This document shows positions 15,976 to 24,516 of a stretch of DNA of 32,603 nt, piece by piece. The notes beneath the pieces were generated by a model. That model had not been told where the DNA came from. It was given only the letters and a program-made list of their open reading frames with translations, and did no database searches. Origin of the DNA: Caulobacterales bacterium (lineage in GTDB: Bacteria > Pseudomonadota > Alphaproteobacteria > Caulobacterales > Caulobacteraceae); contig JAFLCT010000021.1 of NCBI GenBank assembly GCA_017302335.1, positions 1 to 32,603 of the forward strand, read 5' to 3'. Position numbers and translations under genes: made by a program. The number at the start of each line of letters is the position of its first letter. The first letter of the stretch is position 1.

Positions 15976-17139
15976 CTACGCCCCCAGCAACTCGCGTCCG
16001 ATCAGGAAGCGGCGGATTTCATTGGTGCCGGCGCCGATGTCGTACAGTTTGGCGTCGCGGACCAGGCGTTCGACCGGCCATTCCTTGGTGTATCCGGCGC
16101 CGCCCAGGGCCTGAACCGCCTCCAGCGACACCTTCACCGCGTTTTCGGACGCCAGCAGGATGGCCCCTGCCGCGTCATAGCGGGTGGTCAGACCCTGATC
16201 GCAGGCGCGGGCGACCGCATAGACATAGGCGCGGGCCGAGTTCAGGGCCACGTACATATCCGCGACCTTGCCCTGCATCAGTTGGAAACCGCCGATCGGT
16301 TTTCCGAACTGCTTCCTGTCGCGGACATAGGGCAGCACCACGTCCAGCGCCGCCTGCATGATGCCCAGCGGACCGGCCGACAGCACGGCGCGCTCATAGT
16401 CCAGGCCGCTCATCAGCACGGCCGCGCCGCGCCCTTCGCCGCCCATGACGTTCTCTTCGGGGATCTCGCAGTCGGTGAACACCAATTCGGCGGTGTCGGA
16501 GCCGCGCATCCCCATCTTGTCCAGCTTCTTGGAGACGCTGAAGCCCTTCATGCCCTTTTCGACCAGGAAGGCGGTGACGCCGCCGTTGCCTTCGCCGGTG
16601 CGGGCATAGACCACCAGGGTCTCGGCGTGCGGGGCGTTGGTGATCCAGAATTTCGTGCCGTTCAGCACATAGCGGTCGCCGATCTTGCGCGCCTGGGTGC
16701 GCATCGACATCACGTCCGACCCCGCACCGGCCTCCGACATCGCCAGCGAACCGACGTGTTCGCCTGAAATCAGCTTGGGCAGGTATTTCGCCTTCTGCTC
16801 GGGCGTGCCCCAGCGGCGGATCTGATTGACGCACAGGTTCGAATGAGCGCCGTAGCTCAGCCCGATCGAGGCCGAGGCGCGCGACACCTCCTCCATCGCC
16901 ACCACGTGTTCGAGATAGCCCAGGCCCAGGCCGTCGTACTCTTCCTCGACCGTGATGCCGTGCAGACCCAGCTCGCCCATCTCGGGCCACAGGTCGCGGG
17001 CGAATTCGTTCTTCTCGTCGATCTCGGCGGCGCGCGGCGCCAGGCGGTCGGCGGCCCAGCGGGCGGTGGTCTCGCGGATGGCGTCGGCGGTCTCGCCGAG
17101 ACCGAATTCCATCGATTGGGGGGCGTTGGGAATGCTCAT
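15976..17139 (-). CDS. ivd: Isovaleryl-CoA dehydrogenase
   Basis: A 387-residue acyl-CoA dehydrogenase that oxidises isovaleryl-CoA to 3-methylcrotonyl-CoA in leucine breakdown, with FAD as cofactor. The family signatures are [10 protein letters not shown] (133-142), W-I-T-N and the C-terminal Q-A-L-G-G-A-G-Y. The catalytic glutamate is E249 in G-L-D-Y-E-R, the position specific to isovaleryl-CoA dehydrogenases rather than the C-terminal position of most acyl-CoA dehydrogenases. The N-terminus begins [11 protein letters not shown], as expected. No good ribosome binding site is visible; a hairpin lies directly before the ATG. The other leucine genes (MCC) are not in the window. Confidence 0.92.
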   Translation of the reverse strand: MSIPNAPQSMEFGLGETADAIRETTARWAADRLAPRAAEIDEKNEFARDLWPEMGELGLHGITVEEEYDGLGLGYLEHVVAMEEVSRASASIGLSYGAHSNLCVNQIRRWGTPEQKAKYLPKLISGEHVGSLAMSEAGAGSDVMSMRTQARKIGDRYVLNGTKFWITNAPHAETLVVYARTGEGNGGVTAFLVEKGMKGFSVSKKLDKMGMRGSDTAELVFTDCEIPEENVMGGEGRGAAVLMSGLDYERAVLSAGPLGIMQAALDVVLPYVRDRKQFGKPIGGFQLMQGKVADMYVALNSARAYVYAVARACDQGLTTRYDAAGAILLASENAVKVSLEAVQALGGAGYTKEWPVERLVRDAKLYDIGAGTNEIRRFLIGRELLGA

Positions 17140-17142
17140 GCG

Positions 17143-17160
17143 GCGGGGTTAGCACCCCGC
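17143..17160 (-). promoter_or_regulatory. Hairpin abutting the ivd start codon
   Basis: A 7-bp stem GCGGGGT/ACCCCGC (17143-17149 with 17154-17160) with a 4-base loop lies three bases before the ivd ATG, in the 43-base gap after spmX. It could end the spmX transcript (though no T-run follows) or limit ivd translation. Confidence 0.4.
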
Positions 17161-17182
17161 GCGCGACGCGCAAAGCCGCCGA

Positions 17183-18583
17183 CTATTCCGGCTGCGCCCG
17201 GCCCAGCCGCTGATAGAGGTTGAAGCTGGACACGCCGACGCAGACCAGGGCGATCACCGCCAGGACCCAGCCGATCAGCGCCGTCTGGTCGCCGCCGGTG
17301 CCTTCCTGTCCCGCGCGGCGGAAGGCGGCCATAGCCGCACCGAACGAGACCAGTCCGATCCCGCCCATGGCCAGAAAGGCGCCGGTCTCGCTCCAGTCGA
17401 AGCCACCGGGCGCGTCTTCCTCGGTCTCATGGCGCAGAATGGGACCCAGGGTCGTGTCGCCGCCGTCCTCGAACAAGGGATCAGGGTCTGGCGTGACGAC
17501 CTCGCCGAAGGTGCGTTGTTCCGGTGTCCAAAGGGGACGCGAGTCGGCGGCGGCCTCGGCCTCGGTGAGCGGCGTCAGGACCAGGGGTTCCGGCGCCGAA
17601 GGCTCGATGATCAACGGCTCGACATAGGCGGGCGGGACCACGGCCTGGGGCGCGGTCTCGACCACGGCCGGTTCAGGGATCGCCGGTTCGGCCTGGGCGT
17701 CAGGCGCGGCGACGTCATCGGCGGATTGGGTCTCGGCTTGTGAAGGGACCGTGTCATCCGCCGCCGGAGAAATCGTCTCGACCAGGTCGTTGGCGGGTTC
17801 GACCTGCGGGGTCGGCTGAAGCGCGACGGCGACGAGGCTCAGATCGACGGCGGCCAGGATTCGTTGCGGATCAAGCGCGGGCAGGGGACCGACGGCGGCG
17901 GCCTGATAGGGGGCGTAGCGTTGCAGTTGCGGGTCGACGGCGGCGGCGACCGGCCGCAGCGTGGACGGTGCCGCCGCGACGACGGAAGGTTCAACCGCCG
18001 AGATCACGGTCTCAGGCGCGGTCTCGCCCTCGTCTTCGCCCAGAAGATGGGCCACGGCGGCGGCGCGGGCGTCGGCCGAAGGCGTCTCCGACCCGTCGTC
18101 GTCTCTTGAAACGGGCAAGGGCAGGGGGGCGGCCAACAGGTCGGCCAGGGTCACGGCCGCTTCGGGCGCGGCGACGAACAGGGCGCGCTCGGCCGCACGG
18201 CGACGCAGGGCGACGTCCGGTCCCGGCGTTTCCGGCCAGCCGAACAGGGCGTCCGCGGCTTCGGCGGCGGCGCCGGCGTTGACCTGGGCCAATACGTCGG
18301 ATGCGGCGAACCGTTCGATCCCCAAGGAGAAGGCGAAACTGGCCAGGGCGTCGAACTGATGTTGGTTCAGCGGGGTGGTGACCCGTTCGTGCAGGGCCTT
18401 CGCCACCGGGATCAGGTCGTATTGCAACAGCAGTTCGGCATCGGCTTCGCCCACTGTCAGACCTTCGCGGGCCGAGGCCGTGTGGCCGTAGCCTATGACC
18501 CAGCCGTCGCCACGCGCCACGGCGCGCGGCCGGAAGCCTTCGAAGCTCTTGATGAGCACGATCCCCTCGCGGGAGATCTTCAT
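17183..18583 (-). CDS. spmX: Polarity and stalk protein SpmX (lysozyme-like domain, proline-rich linker, two membrane helices)
   Basis: A 466-residue protein with the three-part build of SpmX: an N-terminal GH24 muramidase-like domain (about 1-150), a long acidic Pro/Ala-rich region (about 160-392) and two C-terminal membrane helices (about 401-420 and 435-455). In Caulobacter SpmX localises and activates the kinase DivJ at the stalked pole. Compared with T4 lysozyme, the catalytic glutamate is kept (E15) but the aspartate position aligns with R24 and the threonine before IGYGH is V29, so hydrolysis is unlikely, as known for SpmX. The ATG at 18583 gives the standard start; upstream in-frame sequence runs into mgtE. 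An ordinary endolysin is the alternative, but the linker and double anchor argue against it. Confidence 0.9.
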   Translation of the reverse strand: MKISREGIVLIKSFEGFRPRAVARGDGWVIGYGHTASAREGLTVGEADAELLLQYDLIPVAKALHERVTTPLNQHQFDALASFAFSLGIERFAASDVLAQVNAGAAAEAADALFGWPETPGPDVALRRRAAERALFVAAPEAAVTLADLLAAPLPLPVSRDDDGSETPSADARAAAVAHLLGEDEGETAPETVISAVEPSVVAAAPSTLRPVAAAVDPQLQRYAPYQAAAVGPLPALDPQRILAAVDLSLVAVALQPTPQVEPANDLVETISPAADDTVPSQAETQSADDVAAPDAQAEPAIPEPAVVETAPQAVVPPAYVEPLIIEPSAPEPLVLTPLTEAEAAADSRPLWTPEQRTFGEVVTPDPDPLFEDGGDTTLGPILRHETEEDAPGGFDWSETGAFLAMGGIGLVSFGAAMAAFRRAGQEGTGGDQTALIGWVLAVIALVCVGVSSFNLYQRLGRAQPE

Positions 18584-18678
18584 GCGGTTCGGCGTGACGT
18601 CGGACACCTGACTGACCCAATTCGAGACGGAATCGCTCGCCCCGCTGGGGAAGCAGCAAGGGATGGGCCGGTTCCGCC

Positions 18679-20091
18679 TTACAGCAGGACCGCGGTCGCC
18701 AATCCCAGGAAGATCAGGAATCCGAAGAAGTCGGTCGTCGCCGTCACGAACACGGCCGAGGACACGGCCGGGTCCTGTTTCAGCTTCGACAAGGTCAGCG
18801 GCGTCAGCACGCCGACCGTGGCCGCCACCAGAAGGTTCAGCACCATGGCCGTGGCGATCACCGCCCCCATGCGCCAGTCCCGCGCCCACAGCGCCGCTGC
18901 GACCCCGATCAGGGGCGCCAGCACCAGACCGTTGGCCAGGCCCACCATCAGTTCACGGCCGAAGGTGCGCCGCGCGTTGGAACTGTTCAGCTCGCGCGTC
19001 GCCAGGGCGCGCACGGTCACTGTCAGGGCCTGGGTGCCGGCGTTGCCGCCGATCGCCGAGACGATGGGCATCAGCGCCGCCAGGGCGACGATCTGTTCGA
19101 TGGTGGCTCCGAAGAAGGCGATGACGCTGGCCCCCAGGGCCGCCGTCGCCAGGTTGACCGCCAGCCAGGGCACGCGGCCGCGCACGATCTCAGACACCGA
19201 TGAGCCGCGATCCTCGTCCGACACGCCGGCCAGACGCAGGATGTCCTCGCGGTTCTCTTCCTGGATGATGTTGACGATGTCGTCGACGGTGATCTGACCG
19301 ACCAGACGCCCGCCTTCGTCGATCACGGGGGCCGAGATCAGGTGATATTTCTCGAAGACGTAGGCGACCTCTTCCTGGTCCTGGTCGACGGTGATCTCGT
19401 TGACCGGCTCCATGATGTCGGCCAAGGGCGTGGCGCGCGGCGCGCGCAGCAGGCGGCTGATCGGCACGCCGCCGACCGGCCGGTTCAGCGGATCGACCAC
19501 ATAGATGTCGAAGAACAGCTCGGGCAGCTCTTCGCCCTGCGCCCGCACATGGTCGATGGTGTCGCCGACACTCCAGAATTGGGGGGCGGCCATCACCTCG
19601 CGCTGCATCAGGCGACCGGCGGTCTCCTCGGCATAGGCCAGCGAATGCTCGATGGCGGCGCGGTCGACTTCGGGCATGGCGGCCAGAACACGCTCGCGCT
19701 GGTCGTCCTCCATCTCCTCGACCACGGCGGCGGCATCGTCGGAGTCCAGTTCCTGAAGCGCCTCAGCCAGGGCGCCGTGCGGAACGCGCTCCAGCACCTC
19801 TTCGCGGATGCCGTCGTCCAGTTCCGGCAGGGTCTCGGCCAGAAGGTCCGGCGGCAGCCACAGCACGACTACGGCCCGGTGTTCGGCGGTCAGAAAGCCC
19901 ATCAGGTCGGCCACGTCGGCCGGGTGCAGGTCTTCCAGCAGGCCGCGCAGACGCAGACCGTCGCCGTCGTCGGCGGCGTCGACGACCTTTTCGACGAAGC
20001 TGGGCGTCAGGACATAATCCTCGTCCAGCGCCTCGTGCTCTTCGATCTCGATGTCGGATTCAGGCAGGGGTGCGGTTGCGGTGGTGCTCAC
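18679..20091 (-). CDS. mgtE: Magnesium transporter MgtE
   Basis: A 470-residue MgtE. An N-terminal helical superhelical domain (about 30-155, with L-H-P-A-D-V-A-D-L and D-S-D-D-A-A-A-V-V-E) is followed by two CBS domains (about 160-280, M-Q-R-E-V-M and S-A-P-V-I-D-E-G-G), then five membrane helices containing the pore sequence M-P-I-V-S-A-I-G-G-N-A-G-T-Q. It moves Mg2+ into the cell and gates closed when cytosolic Mg2+ is high. The start is a GTG. No magnesium riboswitch is visible in the 60 bases upstream. It precedes spmX on the same strand with a 95-base gap. Confidence 0.95.
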   Translation of the reverse strand: MSTTATAPLPESDIEIEEHEALDEDYVLTPSFVEKVVDAADDGDGLRLRGLLEDLHPADVADLMGFLTAEHRAVVVLWLPPDLLAETLPELDDGIREEVLERVPHGALAEALQELDSDDAAAVVEEMEDDQRERVLAAMPEVDRAAIEHSLAYAEETAGRLMQREVMAAPQFWSVGDTIDHVRAQGEELPELFFDIYVVDPLNRPVGGVPISRLLRAPRATPLADIMEPVNEITVDQDQEEVAYVFEKYHLISAPVIDEGGRLVGQITVDDIVNIIQEENREDILRLAGVSDEDRGSSVSEIVRGRVPWLAVNLATAALGASVIAFFGATIEQIVALAALMPIVSAIGGNAGTQALTVTVRALATRELNSSNARRTFGRELMVGLANGLVLAPLIGVAAALWARDWRMGAVIATAMVLNLLVAATVGVLTPLTLSKLKQDPAVSSAVFVTATTDFFGFLIFLGLATAVLL

Positions 20092-20152
20092 GCGTCGGCC
20101 TCCCTGTCTGTCGATCAGCTATTTAGCCGATGAATCCGTCCTTTAAAGTCGA

Positions 20153-20239
20153 TGGTGCGGTCGAGAAGACTCGAACTTCCACTCCGGTTAGGGAACAGCG
20201 ACCTCAACGCTGCGCGTCTACCAATTCCGCCACGACCGC
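20153..20239 (-). tRNA. tRNA-Leu(GAG)
   Basis: An 87-nt cloverleaf on the minus strand. The acceptor GCGGTCG (20233-20239) pairs with CGACCGC (20157-20163); the discriminator is A and CCA is encoded (20153-20155). It has a long variable arm and an anticodon loop TT-GAG-GT. Confidence 0.96.
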
Positions 20240-20255
20240 TCGCATCGGAGCGGGG

Positions 20256-20284
20256 GCGATAGCTTAGGGGCGAGCGCGGGGCAA
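20256..20284 (-). promoter_or_regulatory. Promoter candidate of tRNA-Leu
   Basis: On the minus strand TTGCCC (20279-20284), 17 bases, TATCGC (20256-20261). The spacing is ideal and the predicted start lies about 10 bases before the mature tRNA end. Confidence 0.55.
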
Positions 20285-20293
20285 GGGGCGATG

Positions 20294-20374
20294 AGGGCTT
20301 AGACCTTAGGGAGTAGGGCTTAGTGCGCAATCCGCGCCGTGATCCGGCAATCTAAGCCCTAAGACCTAAGCCCT
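20294..20374. repeat. Long imperfect inverted repeat built of CTAAGCCCT units
   Basis: The left arm (20294-20323) holds AGGGCTTAG twice; the right arm (20352-20374) holds its complement CTAAGCCCT twice; 28 bases lie between. The arms pair over most of 23 bases, with a 7-base insertion on the left. It lies between the fliN stop and the tRNA-Leu promoter. It could be a fliN terminator or a dispersed palindromic repeat; no T-run follows on either strand. Confidence 0.75.
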
Positions 20375-20381
20375 AATTCTT

Positions 20382-20675
20382 CTAAGCCGCGCCCGCCATG
20401 AAGTCGTAGACGTCGGCCGGCCGCGTCACCGTGATGGCAATCCTGTCGTCGCGGATCTCGATCTGGCCGCGCGCGACGGGATGGTTATTGGCCAGGATCC
20501 ACACCTCGTCATGCTCCGAGGCGTCCAGCGGAATGACCGCGCCACGGCCCATCTTCAGCAGTTGCGACATGGGCAGCACCGAACGGCCGAGCACCACTGA
20601 CAGCTCGACGTCGACGGCTTCGATCTGACTCATACGCGACTCATCTACTGGCGTTTCTTCGGTCGGGTCTTGCAT
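20382..20675 (-). CDS. fliN: Flagellar motor switch protein FliN
   Basis: A 97-residue protein made mostly of one SpoA (surface presentation of antigens) domain: [11 protein letters not shown], then [10 protein letters not shown], ending in [17 protein letters not shown]. This is FliN of the C-ring that switches motor direction. I took the ATG at 20675; an ATG at 20633 would remove 14 residues and is also possible. It is divergent from lipB with only 30 bases between. Other motor genes are not in the window, so it is a lone flagellar gene here. Confidence 0.88.
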   Translation of the reverse strand: MQDPTEETPVDESRMSQIEAVDVELSVVLGRSVLPMSQLLKMGRGAVIPLDASEHDEVWILANNHPVARGQIEIRDDRIAITVTRPADVYDFMAGAA

Positions 20676-20705
20676 GGCGCCCCCTGCACCCACATTGAGG
20701 CGGTC

Positions 20706-21422
20706 ATGCTTTCCCACCCGTTAAGCCCGGCCTTCAGCGATTCGATTCGCGGCGACGGCGTCCCGGTCGAATGGGCCGTGTCGTCGGGGCGGGTGGGCTA
20801 TGAGGAGGCCGTGGCGGCGATGGAAGCCCGCGTGGCCGCCATCTCGGAGGGCGAGGCGGGCGAGTTGGTCTGGCTGCTGGAGCATCCGCCGCTCTACACC
20901 GCCGGGGTGTCTAGCAAGGACGCCGACCTGCTGACGCCAGACCGGTTTCCGGTGCATCGCACGGGGCGGGGCGGGCAGTTCACATATCACGGGCCGGGTC
21001 AGCGGGTGGCCTATGTCATGCTGGATCTGAACCGGCGCGGCCGCGACGTGCGCGCCTTCGTGCGCGGGCTAGAGGGCTGGATCATCGGCGCGCTGGATCG
21101 GCTGGGCGTGCCCGCCGGAGTGCGCGACGGCCGCGTCGGCGTCTGGGTCGAGCGCAAGGGGGTCGGCTGGGCGCGCGAGGACAAGATCGCCGCCATAGGG
21201 GTGAAGGTGCGCCGCTGGGTCAGCTTCCACGGGATAAGCTTGAATGTGGACCCTGACCTGGACCATTTCGCAGGCATCGTGCCTTGCGGCATCTCCGAAC
21301 ACGGCGTCACCAGCCTACTGGACCTGGGCCTGACGGCGTCCATGGACGACGCGGATGCGGCCCTGAAGGCGGCGTTTCAGGCGGTGTTCGGGCCTGTCGT
21401 CGAAGGCCGTCCGCCGGGCTGA
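20706..21422 (+). CDS. lipB: Octanoyltransferase LipB
   Basis: A 238-residue LipB, which moves octanoate from acyl carrier protein to lipoyl domains as the first step of lipoate synthesis. Signatures are [12 protein letters not shown], the catalytic lysine K167 (A-A-I-G-V-K-V) and the catalytic cysteine C194 in V-P-C-G-I. The ATG at 20706 has GAGG five bases upstream; an in-frame TTG upstream would overlap the fliN start region and is unlikely. It converges with the DUF805 gene, three bases apart. Confidence 0.95.
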   Translation: MLSHPLSPAFSDSIRGDGVPVEWAVSSGRVGYEEAVAAMEARVAAISEGEAGELVWLLEHPPLYTAGVSSKDADLLTPDRFPVHRTGRGGQFTYHGPGQRVAYVMLDLNRRGRDVRAFVRGLEGWIIGALDRLGVPAGVRDGRVGVWVERKGVGWAREDKIAAIGVKVRRWVSFHGISLNVDPDLDHFAGIVPCGISEHGVTSLLDLGLTASMDDADAALKAAFQAVFGPVVEGRPPG

Positions 21423-21425
21423 GGC

Positions 21426-21935
21426 TCAGTCGTTGCGCGGCGCCTGATAGTCGCCGCGGGCGCTCCCCTTGGGCGAGGGGCCGTACTGATTGGCGCCGGG
21501 CGTCCCGTCGAGGAAGCCGAGCGTGATCAGAAGCCAGACACTGATCAGGGCGTTGATCACGAAGAGGCCCGTCAACATCCACATCAAGGGCGGAGTCTTG
21601 AACAAGCCAGGCGCCACGATCGCCAGAACAATGGGCAACCAGACAAGCATGAGATTGATAACTGGCAGTGTGCCGCTCTGACCGCGATCATGTGAACGTT
21701 TGACCGCAGCGGCGAGCAATGGCCACGTGAAGGCGATCTGCATGGTTATCGAAATAGCGGTGAGAGGGCTGATGCCGAGTGTGCCGGGCACAGTCGCTTC
21801 ACCCAGAGCGATCTGTGCGATCGGGCTGACAAGGCCAGACAGGACTCCGACCCCGATGCTGATAAGCCACCAGTCGAGACGTCGTATGCGCCCCTCGAAG
21901 CTGAACATCTCGCGAAAAGCGTTTTGTCTGGCCAT
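21426..21935 (-). CDS. DUF805 family membrane protein
   Basis: A 169-residue membrane protein with the DUF805 hallmarks: F-S-F-E-G-R-I-R-R-L-D-W-W near the N-terminus, four hydrophobic helices, K-R-S-H-D-R-G-Q-S-G in the middle, and a tail with G-A-N-Q-Y-G-P-S-P. Start at the ATG with GGGGGAG just upstream. Function unknown. It follows a second, divergent-in-sequence DUF805 gene on the same strand. Base composition is a little lower in GC than its neighbours. Confidence 0.85.
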   Translation of the reverse strand: MARQNAFREMFSFEGRIRRLDWWLISIGVGVLSGLVSPIAQIALGEATVPGTLGISPLTAISITMQIAFTWPLLAAAVKRSHDRGQSGTLPVINLMLVWLPIVLAIVAPGLFKTPPLMWMLTGLFVINALISVWLLITLGFLDGTPGANQYGPSPKGSARGDYQAPRND

Positions 21936-21976
21936 GAAATCTCCCCCACAGAGCGTGGGCGAGGCGCCCTGACCGG

Positions 21977-22363
21977 TCAAGTTGTCGTAGGTCCATAGCG
22001 GTTGAAGTCCGCTTGCCCCGGTCTCATCGCCAAATCGAACAGCGGCGCCAGCAGCAGCACGCCCAGCGCCCAGCCGAACGGCGTCTCACGCCAGGTCCAG
22101 GCCAGGACGACGGCCGCCAGCAGCGGTCCCGCCCACCACCCGGCTCGTCCTCGGTCATGCAGCCTCTGCGCCGTCACGCAGGCGGCCAGATAGAGCAGGG
22201 CGGCGGCCAAGGCGCGGACCATCCAGGCCGGGGCCGTGGGCGCCAACAGGACGAAGGCGGCCCAGATCATCGCCAACGGCAAGGCGGCGAAGAAGAAGCT
22301 CCGTCGCCCGATCCGGCCGGACGCCGTCAGATAGAGGTCCGACAGCCGGTGGCCCGCGCTCAC
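21977..22363 (-). CDS. DUF805 family membrane protein, coupled to pccA
   Basis: A 128-residue membrane protein with the DUF805 pattern (T-A-S-G-R-I-G-R-R-S-F-F, then Q-R-L-H-D-R-G-R-A-G-W-W, ending D-F-N-R-Y-G-P). The start is a GTG that overlaps the stop of pccA (GTGA), so it is translationally coupled. An open frame runs further upstream inside pccA but is only a shadow. Function unknown; why it is tied to a carboxylase is not clear. Confidence 0.82.
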   Translation of the reverse strand: MSAGHRLSDLYLTASGRIGRRSFFFAALPLAMIWAAFVLLAPTAPAWMVRALAAALLYLAACVTAQRLHDRGRAGWWAGPLLAAVVLAWTWRETPFGWALGVLLLAPLFDLAMRPGQADFNRYGPTTT

Positions 22364-24342
22364 TCGAACTCCACCAGCACGTCGTCGGCGGCCACCGGGT
22401 CGCCGGCCTTGGCGCCGATCGCCTTGATCACGCCGTCGCGCTCGGCCTTGAGGATGTTCTGCATCTTCATGGCCTCGATGATGGCCACGGTCTCGCCGGT
22501 CTTGACCTCCTGGCCGATGGTCACGGGGATGGAGACGACCAGACCCGGCATGGGCGACAGCACCTGTTTCGAGGTGTCGGCGGCCTGTTTCTCGGGCAGG
22601 CGGGCGTAGAGTTCGGCGTGGCGCGGCGTCAGGACGCGGACCCGAGCGCGAGCGGCGCGATGGCGGATGTCCCAACCGTCGGCGGTCTTCCTGACCTCGG
22701 CGGTGAAGGCTTCGTCATCCAGCAGGGCGCGGAACTGGGCCAGGCCCGGCCGCCAGTCGATGGCTTCCAGCCGCAGGGTGCGGTCCTGGTCCGCCAGGTC
22801 CAGGATCAGGGCCTCATCGTCGTCATAGGACAGGTCGACGCCATGCGTGTGACGGTCGATCATGACGATCCACTCGGTGCGATCCGACGGATCGCCCGCC
22901 TGGTCCGAGGCGATCTCGTTCATGGCGCAGGCGGCGGCGATCAGGATGTCGGTCTGACGCCGGTCGGGCGCCAGACCGTGGAAGCCCTCGGGGAATTCGT
23001 CCTGGATGTAGCGCGTCGTCAGGGCGCCCGAGCGGAAGCGGGGCTGATCCATCACCGCCGACAGGAAGGGGATGTTGTGGCCGACGCCCGCCAGATGGGT
23101 CTCTTCCAGCGCGCGGGCCATGCCGTCGATGGCGTCCTGGCGCGTCGGCGCCCAACTGCACAGTTTGGCGATCATCGGGTCGTAGAACATCGACACCTCG
23201 TCGCCTTCGCGCACGCCGGAATCGTTGCGGATGACGAAACCGTCCCACTCGCCTTCCTCGGGCTGCTCATAGCGGACCAGTCGGCCGATGGAGGGCAGGA
23301 AACCGCGATAGGGGTCTTCGGCGTAGATGCGGCTCTCGACGGCCCAGCCGTCGATGGCGAGGTCCTTCTGGGCGAAGGCCAGCGTCTCGCCCCAGGCCGA
23401 GCGGATCATCTGTTCGACCAGATCGACGCCGGTGATCAGTTCGGTCACCGGATGTTCAACCTGAAGTCGCGTGTTCATCTCAAGGAAATAGAAGGACTTG
23501 TCCTGGCTCGCGACGAATTCAACCGTGCCTGCGCTGTCATAGTTCACGGCCTTGGCCAGGGCCACGGCCTGGGCGCCCATTTCGGCGCGGGTCTTGTCGT
23601 CCATCAGAGGCGAGGGGGCCTCCTCGATGACCTTCTGATTGCGGCGCTGGATCGAACACTCGCGCTCGAACAGGTGGACGACGTTTCCATGCTTGTCGCC
23701 CAGCACCTGAATCTCGATGTGGCGCGGATCGACGATGAATTTTTCCAGGAAGACCCGGTCGTCGCCGAAAGCGTTCAACGCCTCGGCCTTCACCGCCGCG
23801 AAGCTTTCGGCCATGTCGGCGTCGCCCTGGGCCACGCGGATGCCCTTGCCGCCGCCCCCGGCCGAGGCCTTGATCATCACCGGATAGCCGATCTCGCGGG
23901 CGATCTTCACCGCCTCCTGCGGCGTCTCGATCAGGCCCATGTGGCCCGGCACGGTCGAGACGCCCGCCTCGGCGGCGAATTTCTTGGAGGTGATCTTGTC
24001 GCCCATGGCCTCGATGGCCTCGGGATTGGGACCGATGAAGGCGATTCCCTCGTCCCGCAGACGCCGCGCGAACCCCGCATTCTCGCTCAGGAAGCCGAAA
24101 CCGGGGTGCACCGCCTCCGCGCCCGTTCGCCGCACGGCGTCGATGATCCGGTCCGCCAGCAGATAGGACTGGGCGGCCGGCGCCGGGCCGATCAGGACCG
24201 CCTCGTCGGCCATCTCGACGGCCAGCGATCCCGCGTCGGCCTCGGAATAGACCTGAACCGTGGAAATCCCCATGCGGCGGCAGGTCTTGATGATCCGAAC
24301 GGCGATCTCGCCGCGGTTGGCGATGAGGATTTTCTTGAACAT
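22360..24342 (-). CDS. pccA: Propionyl-CoA carboxylase alpha subunit (biotin carboxylase plus biotin carrier)
   Basis: A 660-residue protein. A biotin carboxylase (about 1-445) begins M-F-K-K-I-L-I-A-N-R-G-E-I-A-V-R-I and has the ATP-grasp loop K-A-S-A-G-G-G-G-K-G and F-L-E-M-N-T-R-L-Q-V-E-H-P. A linker (BT domain) follows, then the C-terminal carrier with E-A-M-K-M, biotinylated at K626, 34 residues from the end. It carries out the ATP-dependent carboxylation of biotin for propionyl-CoA (or related acyl-CoA) in odd-chain and branched-chain catabolism. The length, with the carrier fused and no separate AccB, favours PccA over AccC; a methylcrotonyl-CoA carboxylase subunit is the main alternative. 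The beta subunit is not in the window. Confidence 0.88.
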   Translation of the reverse strand: MFKKILIANRGEIAVRIIKTCRRMGISTVQVYSEADAGSLAVEMADEAVLIGPAPAAQSYLLADRIIDAVRRTGAEAVHPGFGFLSENAGFARRLRDEGIAFIGPNPEAIEAMGDKITSKKFAAEAGVSTVPGHMGLIETPQEAVKIAREIGYPVMIKASAGGGGKGIRVAQGDADMAESFAAVKAEALNAFGDDRVFLEKFIVDPRHIEIQVLGDKHGNVVHLFERECSIQRRNQKVIEEAPSPLMDDKTRAEMGAQAVALAKAVNYDSAGTVEFVASQDKSFYFLEMNTRLQVEHPVTELITGVDLVEQMIRSAWGETLAFAQKDLAIDGWAVESRIYAEDPYRGFLPSIGRLVRYEQPEEGEWDGFVIRNDSGVREGDEVSMFYDPMIAKLCSWAPTRQDAIDGMARALEETHLAGVGHNIPFLSAVMDQPRFRSGALTTRYIQDEFPEGFHGLAPDRRQTDILIAAACAMNEIASDQAGDPSDRTEWIVMIDRHTHGVDLSYDDDEALILDLADQDRTLRLEAIDWRPGLAQFRALLDDEAFTAEVRKTADGWDIRHRAARARVRVLTPRHAELYARLPEKQAADTSKQVLSPMPGLVVSIPVTIGQEVKTGETVAIIEAMKMQNILKAERDGVIKAIGAKAGDPVAADDVLVEFE

Positions 24343-24428
24343 ATAACGGCGTCCGGCGACCTGACCGCATCGTGAACGGGCCGCCCCGATTAAGACGCAG
24401 ACACCGGCGAGTAAACCCGAATGGAACC

Positions 24429-24463
24429 CGCGACAGGCGTGCGGGCTTTGCAAGCCTGTCGCG
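24429..24463. repeat. Inverted repeat in the pccA / S41-like divergent region
   Basis: CGCGACAGGC (24429-24438) and GCCTGTCGCG (24454-24463) are a perfect 10-base inverted repeat with a 15-base spacer. A second, overlapping hairpin GGCTT-TGC-AAGCC lies inside. It stands in the 174-base region between the two divergent starts, so it may be an operator. Confidence 0.5.
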
Positions 24464-24516
24464 GATAAGCTTTAACGCTTTCACGAACGTGAGACCCTCC
24501 CGGAGTGCCCCCCACC

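Noticed and set aside
22618-24375. Open frame of 585 codons opposite pccA
   Set aside because: Antisense shadow; pccA has complete motifs over the same stretch.
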